Assembly (NCBI RefSeq): GCF_020740795.1
Contig: NC_067282.1
Span: forward strand, 169,786,274-169,850,273
Length of the DNA stretch: 64,000 bases
Direction of reading: 5' to 3'
Source of the DNA: Apus apus
Lineage: Eukaryota > Chordata > Aves > Apodiformes > Apodidae
Shown: positions 1-12,600 of the stretch, in pieces
Layout of the letters: the number at the start of each line of letters is the position of its first letter
Position numbering within the stretch: position 1 is the first letter of the stretch
Program-made: the position numbers and the translations under genes
The notes under the pieces: model-generated
The model's input: only the letters and a program-made list of their open reading frames with translations
Told to the model about the DNA's origin: nothing
Database searches by the model: none

Positions 1-3000
1 AGACACCTCTTCTTCTGGCAGCCTGTTTCCTCAGATAACCCAGCTGAATAATTTGCTCAGGATTTTTTCAAAGCAGCACAGACTAGTAAAAATAAATTAG
101 ACCTCAGAAACCCTTTACCCTTCATGTCTTTGCAAAGCTTTCACATGTTACTTGTTTTGATTTTTCCTGCTTTCGATTTCAGTGTAATTTATAATCAAGA
201 GGAATATACAAAATGGTTGACATTGGTCAGCAGGCTAATGGGTGTTACAGTACTGTCCTACTGTGTGTTGAGAACCTCAGATGAAGAGGCAGAGTATACA
301 AAATCTCCTGTTTCATCTAAGGTAGAATAGTGAGTTTACACTCAGGAAAATTCATCAGATTATGGTTGAGTGAGCACTCACAATGATATTGCTTTAGATG
401 GCTGCAGACTTTAATGAAAGCTTTACTTGCAGATTGTCTCTCTGTTTGGAAAAGCTGTTTGGGAGACAAATGCCCTGCAGTTGGAGATTTTGTTAATTTA
501 TTTTTGAACTTAGGAAATATTCAAGCACTCCTCTTTGTTTGTCCAAGAAGAAACGTGAATAAAGTGTTTCCTTGCTGAGATTAATTTTGAGCCTAGAACA
601 ACAGCTACGTGATGTTTCAAATGTTAAAAGTAAGTTGATGAAATCTAAGAAGGCAGTTCATGAAAGCCACAGTGAACTGCACAAGACTAGCTGGGGCCAC
701 TGGTGATGGAGAGGTGATGGCAGACCACACAAGGCTTCCCTACATAGCCCTTATTGGCCACTGCTTTACTCCATGTTGCAGATACAGGGAGCTTTTTGTC
801 CGTGCTGACCACATTGTTCCCACCAGCTTTAGTTAGGGTACAGGGAGAGCAAAAAGAAGGTATGAAGCAAAACTGGAGCAATTAGAAGATGCTCCCAAGA
901 AGAGCTCTGTGTTTCTGCACAGGCAGAACTGAGGCTTGTTACCAGCAGACACAAGGTGGAACAAGGGAACTCATCCTGGGAACTCGTACAAGTGAGCCTG
1001 CAGCTCTTATTCCCTTTCAGATTTTCTAGGTCTTTCACAACATACCTTTTCATGAGACTGCTAATAACTACCAAGGAATAGGGAGAATTATATGCAGCAG
1101 TGGATGTGACAGCCAGATACCTGCCTGGTGAAGAAAATGCATTTGAATTAGTGGCCTTTTGATTAAATCTGGGGTGCACTTGATACATTTTGTTTTAATT
1201 CTATTGTCAAAAAGGTGTGAGAAATCAGTCTATTTCCAACTATCAAATGTGAACTTCTCATAATTCTGTATTGAAACGATGAATTCTTCATTGGCTCACA
1301 AAATCACTTATTGATTAATTAATTCATAGAAACTGAAAACGTTTTGATAAAATATGGCTTCATCTTTAACTTTCTTGGGGTTCTTAGTTGTCATTTAAAA
1401 ATATAATGTCTCCCAAAGAATGCAAGCATGCTGATATTTTCTCCTTTCTCTTTCATATAACAAAAAAGATTACTACACAATTTGTCTTCCCGTTTCATGA
1501 CTGTTTCCTAGAGCACTCTTTCTTGGTGAGCTGAGAGGCATGATTCCTGACCTACCATCACCTCAAACCTTTCTTCAAGTGACCTGTGCTGTGGAGTGTT
1601 CTGACTTCAACTTCATGACCAACTTTGTTTTCCCCATCCCTATTTGTTATATTATTTAGATCTGACCCAGATTGTTTGTGTTGGTATTTTCATGGGCTTT
1701 TGTGCACAAAATATAACACACCTTGTCAGCCATGCATTGACTTCTTCTGTTGACTTTATGCTGAAGCCATATAAGAAAACACACACTTGCACATGCACAT
1801 ACAAGTCCACTGTTGAGCCAAAATTACATCATCCTTAATTATGACTGTAAGTGAAGTTCTCAAAGCTGGCAACTGTATTTTTTTCTAGTCCTTTATTAAA
1901 CAGTTTCATTTTGAAGAACAGGATCACATGTCAAACATTATTTTTCTGAATTGACTCAATAGATTTTTTATTAGATAAATGTCTTACAAGAGAATTGTGA
2001 AAAGATGAGTGAGAATTGATGTTTTCTGCTGGGTCTGTTTTTCCTACCGAGACCATGTCACCACATTCACTTTCTATTTCACCTTCATCTGCATTTTGTG
2101 GTTACTATCAAAATACATCTGGGAGCCTTGCCAAATGCTTTGTAAGGGCCCATCCCTTGGACATAACCTCTGAGCTCTCTCTGCTCTCTGAGTTAGCTGC
2201 TTACAGTGACGTTCAACTTGAGATGCAAGTAAATAAATGCTGGGGACTGATTCTGTTTGGCATGCGGAAAGCCCCATAGGCTAAACACACACTGGAAATC
2301 CCACAGCTGCTGCAAGCTGAGGATGCCCAGGAAAGAGGGCCCAGCAGCTTCTTTGGAGGCAGGGACACCTTTATTCCCTGTCTGTCAGTCATCAATGGAC
2401 TGCAAGGACAGAAGAAAGGTGTTACAACAGCAGCTTGTGCCTTTTGGTGCTTAGCTTGAAATGACATGTCCACAGCTTGCAGAGGTGCTGAGTCCCCCAG
2501 GCCAAGCAGCGTGAGCATGAAGCTTCAGGCAAGGCTCCCCTCATCCCACAGACACAGTCACTAATCAGGTTTGTACCATTCATAGCTGTCCATAATTGCT
2601 TTCTGCTCACAAGGTCACCTGTGGGCATCCTCAGAGCCCCAAAGCTCAACATCTCAGGCAGCCTGGCATCCTACCTCTGGGTGTACTCTGCATTGGAGAA
2701 GCAAATTTCCCCTGCAACAGAAAGCCTTAAAAATTATCTGCTCAGTGGAAGGTGTGCCTCAGGAGAACCTGAAAGTATTTAAAATTTAAATTTTCCTTTA
2801 AAATACCCAATACATATATATATACATCTCATTTTATGTATATATTTCACTTCTAATAGCATTTTCTTCTATTGTGTGGCAGTGAACGTGTTCCATTAAT
2901 GTAAAATACATTTCTAATTTTTTTTTTTTGTAAAATCATTATTGACAACTTCTGAGTGGAACATTCATTTTATGTATTAGACATTTTGTGCTTGTTATAG

Positions 3001-6000
3001 CTAAACAACTGCTTTAATGAAAGAATGAAAACAAGCCATTCTTCTTTTATTCAAATCATCATATATTTTCCAGGTTGGGTCTATGGGTTGGAAAACTCTG
3101 TTATGGAAAATAAATTGTTTTAGTACACATCAAGTAGAAGCTGATGATAATTAGCAAACTAGACAAGTACTTTGACTTAGCTATTATATCATGACAGAAT
3201 GTTGGATTATGCACTAATAATTGTATGGCAAAATAATATAGAAATAGCAAAAATAATATACAAAGCCTTATGTTGGCTGGAATTTGAGATGCCACAGCAT
3301 CATACAAATGGTTTAAAACTAAATTTACTTTTTAATTTATTTTTTTATTATTTAAAAAACCAATTATGTTCATGGGAGATATTTTCAAGATCACTGTGAT
3401 TTTGTGACTGAAGTGATAAACAATGCTTTTGTCAAAATGGCTTTTTCCCAGTGGGCAGCTATGCTGGCAGAACCACTCAGCCTGGTTTCACTCCCCAGGT
3501 GCCCAGGAAGTCTCGTGCACTCCCCAGCCTAGCTGAAGGTCCCAGCAGAGCAGCCCCATCACACTCCATCAGAGCCCATACCTGCCCCCCAAAACACTGA
3601 AGTGTTCCCTGAGGCAGGACTTTGTTTTTGTGAAGATGGCTACAGGCAATGGGTGGAAAGCACAGAAGACACCACAATATCCTATATTTGGGGAGATTAG
3701 TGGAGGCTGAAAAGAGTTGTGGGTTTCAGACACAATGAAAGCAAGACATAATACAGTGATATTAAAAGCTGACATGAGACAGTCATCCACTTCTGGAAGA
3801 GCCAGGCAAAGCTGAGTCATTTATCAGTGTGTGCATAAAAGCCAAGGAATTTCAGACGGGTGTGTTTCCACCTGTGCTGAGCGCCTGGTACTGGGACCAC
3901 ACCAATGCCCACCACTACACCCAGTGACTCATAGTGCGCTGGTACTGGCCAGGCAAATGCACACTGTGACAGTGCAGCTGATGCACCATGAACCCTACAA
4001 TATGTCCTTCAATGTACACCTTCAGAAAATGTGCAAGGACTAAACCAGCCCAAACCCAACAGTTTTATATGAACCATTTTCTTTAGTTGTACTGATCTGT
4101 ACACAGTTGTACTGTGATGGCCACCCTTGAAAGGCCTAAAATTTGCCAGAGTTTAGAATCTTGTTGTGGCAAACATTGAGTGTGTGCCATGGGGAAGACA
4201 AGTTTTGGCTCCAGACCTGCTGACACACTCAGAGCCCTCCTTCCAAAACAAGCCCTTGAGAAGGCAGGCGTTAGCTGGAGATGGCCACAGATTATTTTTA
4301 AGATAAGGATCAAATCAGTCTGAGTTCTGAGAATGTGGAGCTGGCTGAGAGCCTCCTTCTCCTATCTTTAGCCTTGCGTGAACTGCAGCTCAGCAAAACC
4401 CAAACCCCAGGAACATGATTGACAAGGTATACCAGTGACTGATGCCTACAGATGCACATTCCTTCTCAGTACGAATGGCTTCTGAAGTGGTTTTGCTAGC
4501 TGTGTAAACACAGGCACTGAGCATACTGAGATATTAAACTGCTGATGAGCACAATATCAGCACAGGATTTACTGGTAAAAAGGTATATGTTTCAGCCATG
4601 TCATTCCTTACATTTTATTTCTTGAAATTACAGGACCTTAGAGACAATATCCTGAATTTGTTCCAGTTCTAACTTGGTAAGCACTGGGAAAGTGAGGGCT
4701 GTAGATCTTGTTTCTGTCACAAAACTTGTTTCTCATTCAGAAAACCGGTGGAGTAACAGACAATGTCATTTGTCTTGTGAATGCACGTGTCTAGCAAGCT
4801 CCACCTTTAATCTTAGACCATGATCTGTTCACTCTGCAGCAATCTATGTTATAAGAATAGCTGTAGAGGAGATGTGGTATATTGTCCCCACCCCAAAAGT
4901 AGAAGAACTGTGAAATGGTTGTTCATCATAGGTGGAAAGTCTGTTCTTGGGCTGTGTGAGGTGTTCTTTGGTTGGCACTTCTCCTGGACATTTTCCCAGC
5001 CAGTTCTCCCAGAGGTGCTGGCCCAGTGGAGAGGAGCAGGGGCAGCAGCAAAAGCAACTCTTCTGGTGCCTGCCTCCAAACTTTTCTGGGAGAAGGAGGC
5101 AACTCAGACAACTACTGTAACTGAACCCTGAGAAATGAATCAATTTTGAAAGCACTGATAACCACAAGCAATCAGGAAAGGAACAGATTTTCAGCAGACA
5201 ACTGAAGTCCACTGAAGGCAGTCAACAATTCCAGCCCCATGGGCATTTGTAGCCAGGCTGCATTTTTCTTTTACATTGCAGTCAACAGTGAAGGAAAACA
5301 CAAAGCACTTCTATTCCTCTGTAAGTGATGTGTGCAATTCCTTTCTCAGTACAATGAGAAGAGAAGAGTAATGTGGCACCTGTGGCCATTCATGGCTGCA
5401 GGGGACTAATTAACCCCAGTGATTAACTGGTCTGCTTTGACATCTAGGCTGCTTCTCTTTGCTGCAGTCAATCACAGGAACATAAAATCTGTAAGGTCTG
5501 TTTAGAAATGTCCCTTTTTTGCTGTACTCAAACGGGAAAGGATGCTTCTGACACATCACCAAGCAAAAAAGTTTTCAGAGACCTTCCTCTGCAGAACTGG
5601 AAATGCCAGACCTCTCTGTTTCTCTCCCAGCTGCATCAACTGGCCATTTCTTCTCAATTAGGGAGAAGAAATCAGTTGGCATAGTCTCTTCCCTGTGCAA
5701 CAGACTGAGAAATATCACATTATTTTTTCTGAATTAACTGAATGAGGCTGGAAAGATTCATTTCTTCTCAGCCTGCTCTGACAATGTAATTTGTTATGTG
5801 GCATTTAATTCTACAAGCTAGAATTAAAATAGGAAAATGCTGGGTGTCAGAAACTGTCTGCAATGCCCATGAAGGTCTCAGTGCCCTGAAGTACCACAAC
5901 CCTGTGCTGGCCCTATGCACAACACCAGTTTGCTGCTAGACCAGTAAGACTGGGACAATGGGATATACATTATACCATTATTTTGTGAGTGGACAAGCGT

Positions 6001-7369
6001 TATTCCCATATATTTTTAGGGGTCTTTCTGTGATTATTGCCACCTACAGCAGTTAGCAGAGATGTCAGTGTTGCAAAGAATTACACACCAGGTATGCACT
6101 TAATCAAATGCCAATCTAAACCTCCCTTAGTCCAACATGATTCATCAATGGGTGAAGTGGTAGACAAAGGTTCAGGAGACCAGTATTTTGAGGCTTGCCA
6201 TCAGGCAGGCTCAATTTCATACCCGTCTCTGTCTTCTGCATTGACTGTTGGGAATGGGACCATCCCTAGGGAGGGTCTGTACAGCATCTGGCACATCCTC
6301 CTCCCCAGCTCAGTTGTGCACATCTGTGTACTTGCACCATGTATAACCACGAAAACAGTCCTTCATAAATTGTAGGTAAAGCAGAGGAGAAAACATGGTC
6401 AGTTTTTTCTCTAGCTTTGCTTACCCAGTCTATCCTAAGCTGTAATATTGGTGCAGAAAAGTCACGCTCATGACTGAAAACTGCACTTTACATAACCTTA
6501 TTTGAGAATTTCCTAATTCCTTCATGTTTTGCTTGAAAATATTGAGCAAAACTATTGAGCTCACAAATATTGTATCTTTTGGTCTTTCTCTATACTTGGA
6601 TTTCATGCTGGCTATTGCAGCAGAACCTATTCCATGCTGAGTCCTTTGGACCAAATTTTGCATGGATTTACATAGCAAAATTCAAGTGACTTTCAAATGG
6701 TCCAGGATTCACTTGACTGTCTCTTTTAAAATTTACTCTGTTTAGGTAATATTACTACTAATATTAGAGACTGGTTGCAGTTACTAGGATCAAACATAGC
6801 TCAGGCAAGCACTGAACTTTGCAAACTGCTTTTCCATTTCCTTATTTTTTCCCCATCTTAAAATGTCTTATAACTGAAAAGAAGAAGTTGTGTGGGACCC
6901 TGGTAGGTCACCTGGCCATCCCTGCAGGCCCAAGTCAACTTGCCTCTATGTAAACCATTGCTGACACATGCTTATCTGACTTTGCATTGCTCCCTACAGA
7001 AGTGCTTCCTACTTTTCCAGACCATTTCATCCATTTGTCACACTCCTATTGAAGCCCAAGGCTTGCCTTCATAATGCTCACAGCTCCTCCTGGCTCCTCA
7101 CCAGCTACCCATTAGTACACCTTCTCCATTTTACAGCATCTCAAGCATGGTAGAAAATGTGCCCTTGACCTTGGACAGACCTCTGGGCCTCCATTTGATA
7201 CACTTTTTGGCTTGACACTAAACGTCTGGTAATTATTTCTTGAGAGTGGGTTTTCAATAATTCAGGCAGCAACCTTTAAGTTGCTCCAAGAACATGTTAC
7301 TATAGCCTGCTTTGAAAAGTGTGAGGGGAAGTATGGGATCAAAGCCCCTACTACACTCACAGCCCTACC
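1..7369. other. Unique non-coding DNA, no gene seen
   Basis: No open frame here has a recognisable domain, and I see no RNA gene or mobile element. The sequence is AT-rich, with short low-complexity spots: a (TA)n stretch near 2813-2843 and a T run near 2919. The longest open frames (about 119 residues at 829-1188 minus and 122 at 4844-5212 minus) have no motif and overlap other equally poor frames, so I treat them as chance. It could be intergenic or intronic DNA. Confidence 0.6.
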
Positions 7370-8996
7370 CAAGGGAATGTGTTATTGGACCTGATGGTCA
7401 CAAATGCAAGTGAACTCTTCAAGGATGTCAAAGATAAAGGCAGCCTGGGCTGCAGTGATCGTGCACTGGTGCAGTTCACTGTCCTAAGGGATATAAGGCA
7501 GATGAAAAGCTTAGTCAGGACTCTAAATTTTAGGAAAGTAAACTTCCAGCTCTTCAAGGGGTTAGTAAGTAGGACCCCATGGGAAATGGCCCTCAGGGAC
7601 AAGGGAGCAGAACAGAGCTGGCAGATATTTCAGGAGTCTTTCCATAGAGTGCAAGAGGTCTCAATCCCCAGGTGTAGGAAATTGGGCAAGGAAGGCAAGA
7701 GATCAGCATGGCTGAGTCAAGACCTGCTGGTCAAAGTAGAAGGCAAGATGGAAATATACAGGCAGTGGAAGTGGGGACAGGTATCATTGGAAGAGTATAG
7801 GGACATTGCCTGGGTGTGTAGAGACAAGGTCAGGAAGGTGAAGGCACAGCTGGAGCTGAACTTGGCAAGGGCTGTAAAGAAAAACAAGAGGGGCTTCTAC
7901 AGGTGTGTATACCAGAAAAGGAAGATAAAGAAAGCATTACCCCCCTGATGAGCCACAATGGTGAAATGGTAACAACAGACAAGGAGAAGGCTGAGGTTCT
8001 CAACAACTTTTTTGCTTCAGTCTTCACTGACAACCCCTCTCCTCACAGCTCTCAAGTTGATGGCCCACAGAACAGAGACCAGGGAGACAAAGTCCCTCCT
8101 ACCATACGTGAAGACAAGTTTTGTGACCATCTGAGGAACCTGAACATACACAAGTCCATGGGACCTGATGAGTTGCATTCCAGAGCCCTGAAGGAATTGG
8201 CTGATGTAGTTGCCAAGCCACTCTCTACGATATTTGAAAAGTCAAGGCAGTCAGGTGAAGTTCCTGGTGACTGGAAGAAAGGAAACATTATGCCCATTTT
8301 TAAAAAGGGAACTACCTGGGAACTACCAACCTGTCAGCCTCACCTTGTGCCTGGGAAGATCATGGAACAGATTGCCTAGAAGACATGCTAAGGGACATGG
8401 AGGACAGGGAGATGATTCAGGACAGCCAACATGGCTTTAATGGGGGCAAATCCTGCCTGACCAACCTAGTAGCTTTCTACAATGGAGTGACTGCATCAAT
8501 GAATAAGGGAAGACCTGTGGATGTAATCTATCTGGACTTCTGCAAGGCCTTTGACACAGTCCCCCACAACATCCTTCTCTCTAAGTTGAAGAGATACCTT
8601 TTTGATGGGTGGACTGTTCAGTGAATAAGGAATTGGCTGCATGGTTGCATCCAGAGGGTAGTGGTCAGTGGCTTGATGTCCAGATGGAGAGGGGTGACAA
8701 GTGGTGTTCCTCAGGGGTCCGTACTGGGCCCAGTGTTGTTTATTATCTTCATTAAGAATACTGACAGTGGCAGTGAGAGCACCCTCAGCAAGTTTGCTGA
8801 TGACACCAAGTTGGGTGCTGCCATCGATACGATGTTATCTAGAGGGACCTGGACAAGCTGGAGAAGTGGGCCCAGGTGAACCTCATGAGGTTCAACAAGG
8901 CCAAGCGCAGGGTTCTGCACCTGGGCTGGGACAACCAGAAATATGAATACAGGCTGGGGGAAGACATGCTAGAGAGCAGCCCTGTGGGAGAAGACC
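7370..8996 (+). pseudogene. CR1 LINE relic, ORF2 (endonuclease end plus reverse transcriptase)
   Basis: This is a decayed copy of the chicken-repeat-1 retrotransposon polyprotein, which in live copies nicks DNA and reverse-transcribes its own RNA. The reading starts in the last part of the endonuclease and linker (LLDLMVTNAS near 7380). It then jumps frame near 7940, near 8380 and again after about 8830. Reverse-transcriptase landmarks are visible: [13 protein letters not shown] near 8455, [17 protein letters not shown] near 8520, [15 protein letters not shown] near 8697 and the catalytic FADD at 8793-8804. An in-frame TGA at 8622-8624 stands where CR1 proteins normally carry arginine, as expected from CpG decay of CGA. 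The 5' part (ORF1 and most of the endonuclease) is missing, and the 3' part stops where LTR-like sequence begins near 8997. It is certainly not functional. Confidence 0.93.
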
Positions 8997-9193
8997 TTAT
9001 TATTTTTTCCCCAAGTTGAGTCTGTTTTTCCCAGGACCTTAATCGGTGAAGAACCCTCCTTGTCCTTTGTCTCGACCCATGAGCTTCTAGTTGGCCTTTG
9101 TCCTCCTCATCCCAGTGTGTGTGTGTTTGGGGTGGAGTTGAGTGAGTGGCCATGGGGCTGTTCTTTGCTGTCGTGTTGGGCCCAAAACCACAA
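8997..9193 (+). repeat. LTR fragment, 3' part (inverted partner of 18802-18980)
   Basis: This stretch matches the reverse complement of 18802-18980 over most of its length, including the shared cores CCCCAAGTTGAG, CCCTCCTTGTCCTTTGTC, GACCCATGAGCTTCTAGTT and GTTGGGCCCAAA. Similar sequence is known to me as the tail of avian LTR elements. It directly abuts the truncated CR1, so either the LTR inserted into the CR1 and lost its 5' part, or recombination joined them. The copy also holds a (GT)n run near 9117. Confidence 0.65.
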
Positions 9194-9299
9194 CAACATA
9201 TTAATCATTTGCTTCATTCTTGGTGCTCTCTGCTATAGTATCTGCTTGTTGGGCGATGACACCGAACTTCTCCTAACTGCCCGCTAGCCACCACACAAC

Positions 9300-9610
9300 T
9301 TACAGACTGTGTTCTTCTTAGCTTTTATTTGTCTTGCAAGCTGTATTTTAGGACTTGATGTCTCTTTTCGTTCCTTGTCTTCAACCTTTGTAACTCGACT
9401 GAGTTTCTCCTTTCTGTGCAAGTTCTCTGCCAGACATTCCCAGGGAAGCTCTGAAGGGGACCCAGGATAGTCCAGTGGATGAAAACTAATGGACCACATT
9501 CTCTATATAATAATTCAACAGATTAGGACAGCTGTTACCCTGGCTCCCCTGAATAAATATACTTCGTTTACCCCTCTCTCGGTCTACTGAAGGACTTGCA
9601 AAGGTGTTCA
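9300..9610 (+). repeat. Possible second LTR remnant
   Basis: The order of signals resembles a retroviral LTR: a TATA-like CTATATAATAA near 9503, then AATAAA near 9552, then a pyrimidine-rich CCCCTCTCTCGGTCTAC at 9571-9587. No matching copy lies in the window and I could not fix the ends or find a target duplication. The call rests on signal order alone. Confidence 0.3.
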
Positions 9611-12600
9611 AATCTATCTGTGAACCTGCCTCCAAGTTTGCAACCCTTCCTGCATTTACAGTTGAAAGCATTTTTTAGGAGGAAGGAGTGGGTTGCCTTT
9701 TACATGGAAAGCAGGATTTGGTGCTGGGAGGACAGTATTTCCAGAAGAGAAAGGAATTGTCTGTTTTCTTGGTCCTGGACCCCTGAAGACATAACAAAGG
9801 CTGGGAGGGTGAGCACCAGGCCACTATGGCCTGCCTGTGAGGCCATTAAGAAACAACCGGATGTGAAAAGATAAACCTGTAATGCTGCCAAGTTCAGCAA
9901 GACCTGTGGCATGATGAACTTCCCAGTCAGTAATCCATAAATTATTTTAGAACTGCCTGTGGTGGCTTTGCCCTGTTTTCCAGCATAGTAAGTCGTTACA
10001 GATGAGAAAAAGTGCAACCAGCTTGTCTCTCTTTTACCCTTTCTTTCTTTCTGGGACCAGTGAAAGTTTACTGAAGGTTGTGTGAGATCTAGGCACTGTG
10101 CTGTCCCTGTCTGGTGCAGGCTGTTGCAGTTTGCCCTGGTCTCATAGGTGCTGCCTCAATTTACAGCAGCCGAGAATTTGATCCTCTGCAATTTAGGACA
10201 ATGTTGTCAGCTCGTGTGCATCCCAGCTGCCCAGTGCTGGGAAGGTACCCAGGGAGCCTGTCCCCAAGGGAGCACTGGTCCAGCAGAGGTGGCGGGGAGC
10301 CAGAAACCTTGGCAGATGCAGAGTGTTATGAACACCAATTCTGGAGTGTCTCTGTATTCCAGCTTTGGCAGAACAAGCTCAGGGCTGGTTTGTTTATTTA
10401 GGTGCAAAACCACATTTGACACTCCAGCTGTGTTGTGCTGTACCTCAGCTTCCCTGAGACTGATGGGTGGAAGAAAGCAGTAACTAGCTTGGAGCACACA
10501 GAGCCTAGGCCAAGTGACGAGAAGTAAGTCCTTCCAGACCTGAGCTGGCTACATGCAAAAACATTTTGCAGGGCACAGTGGGATCGTTGTGCAGTGATAC
10601 CCCATCTGGCCCTGCAAAGAACTGGTTCCAGTCAGCTGAACATATTAATCTAGGCTAACACGCTTCCTAATAAGTCAAATACCAAATTGATTTGGCAAGT
10701 ACCCACACTGGTGGATCTATATCCAGTGCATCTAGCTCATCCAGAGTTGATTGAAGAGCAGTATCTGAGAAATCTGAATTAACTGGACCTTAAATAAAAT
10801 GAAAACACAACAAAATCTGAAAATAATAAAGTCTGACAGGTTTTTGGTCTTGTGAAAAGCATAAGTATTAGTTTTAAATACATTTTAGCTGCATTTTTCT
10901 TGTAAGATAATCTTTTGCTCCTGAAGTCAGAAATCAGCGTTTAACAAATAATGCATTATTTTACATTGATGGAACATATTCAATTGGGAATATAAAAATA
11001 TTTTGCAAGCACTAAAGGATAAAGTCCTCGGAAGGAGGTAAAAATATAACATCATAGGCATTTTATAGAAGGCAAACAAAAGGGATTGGTCTTGTTCTAG
11101 GACCTGCAGGAAATTTTGTATGAAGCTGAGAGCAGCAAGTGAGGAGGCTTCTCAGATTCTTAGCATTTTCTGCCTTGCTTCATGTGGATGCATTATTTCT
11201 CGGATTACCATATAATACTTTGTTTTTCCAGACGATGAAGAGCTAATTCTCATTTAAACAAATGACTTTTCAGTCTTTATAAATTAGGAAGCAGGCAGTG
11301 TTTCCTCCAGCTGCTGTTCAGCAATTATGCCATTTGGAAATGGTACTCAGTGATGTGTGACAGTGTAATCCCTTTGGAGTATGGAAGCAGCTCGAGTCAG
11401 GTTTGATTAGAAATGCCCAGTTGACTGCCAGGGACACATTTCAAACAGGCTTATGCTGGATTGCTGATACAGTTATATGAACTGATCAGTCAAACATACT
11501 AATGACCTGATCTGCATTTGCAAAGCGAAACTGTGCATCTCTAAGCCCATTTTCTGGCCTAAAGAGTGCCACATGCCAAGTACATAAAAAGAAAAACAGT
11601 TCCTTGTGTGCCCTCAGAACAGTGAGGAATATTAATCCATGGAGCTCATCTGTACTTGCAGACTGTCAACTCAAAGTTTGGGACATCATTGTATGAGGAG
11701 CACATTTTAAATATTACGAAATTTATAACCATGAACTCTTCTGCGTACCCATAACATAAAACCATTCCAAGGATGAGGTCAGTCTTTTAAAACCTGTGCC
11801 AGAGCAGCTCAAAGTCTCTCCACTGACATGAAATCAAGCTCTAAACTTCATGTTGTTTTTCTACCTTTGCTGAGACAATGCACAACCAGACAGAGGAAAT
11901 GTCATGAGGAGCGTTTCCTTGTGTTATCTCTCAAAATCATATACTCTATATAGCAATTTTCTTCTTAGAGGAAGAAACCTGAAAGGTACTTTCAAGGCCA
12001 AAAACAAAATTGGTGAGGATGTGAACAGCTGAAAAATGAAGCAGATTCCTAGTCAGACAATTGCCTGGGGATGCTGAAGCTGATGCGTGTGATTTCTTTC
12101 CTGAGCTGAACTCTGCTTTCCCAGATTCTCTCCAGCACAAATCCCACCAGGACCCTCTCAAAAGTCTGTGTGCAGCTAGTATAAAACCTGCCGGCCAGCC
12201 AAGAATGCACCTTGCAGAAAAGTAAACTTATGATAAGCTGCTGCTCTGTCCTGGCAAGCAGATATACCAGCTTTCCTTCTGCAGAGTTATAAAACTGATT
12301 GGATGTGTTTAGAAAGCTGGCGTGAGAGGACAGTAAACTGCACCAAAGCCATACCAAACAGAGCATGATGGAGAGATGGAAACAGAAATATGAATATAAT
12401 AGAATGCGATTTAGAAATACATGTTTATCCATTTTATTTGTGCAAAGATCACCTTTACTCTGCCTCTATCAGAGGGATCAGTGCAGCTTCACATCATGGG
12501 AGGCAGGAAAGCTGGGTGCCTGTGTCCTATGGGAAGTGTGGTCCTGTGCCCTCCAGCAGTGACATCAAGCCAAGGAGCCTGACGAGCCTGTGCCAGCCCC

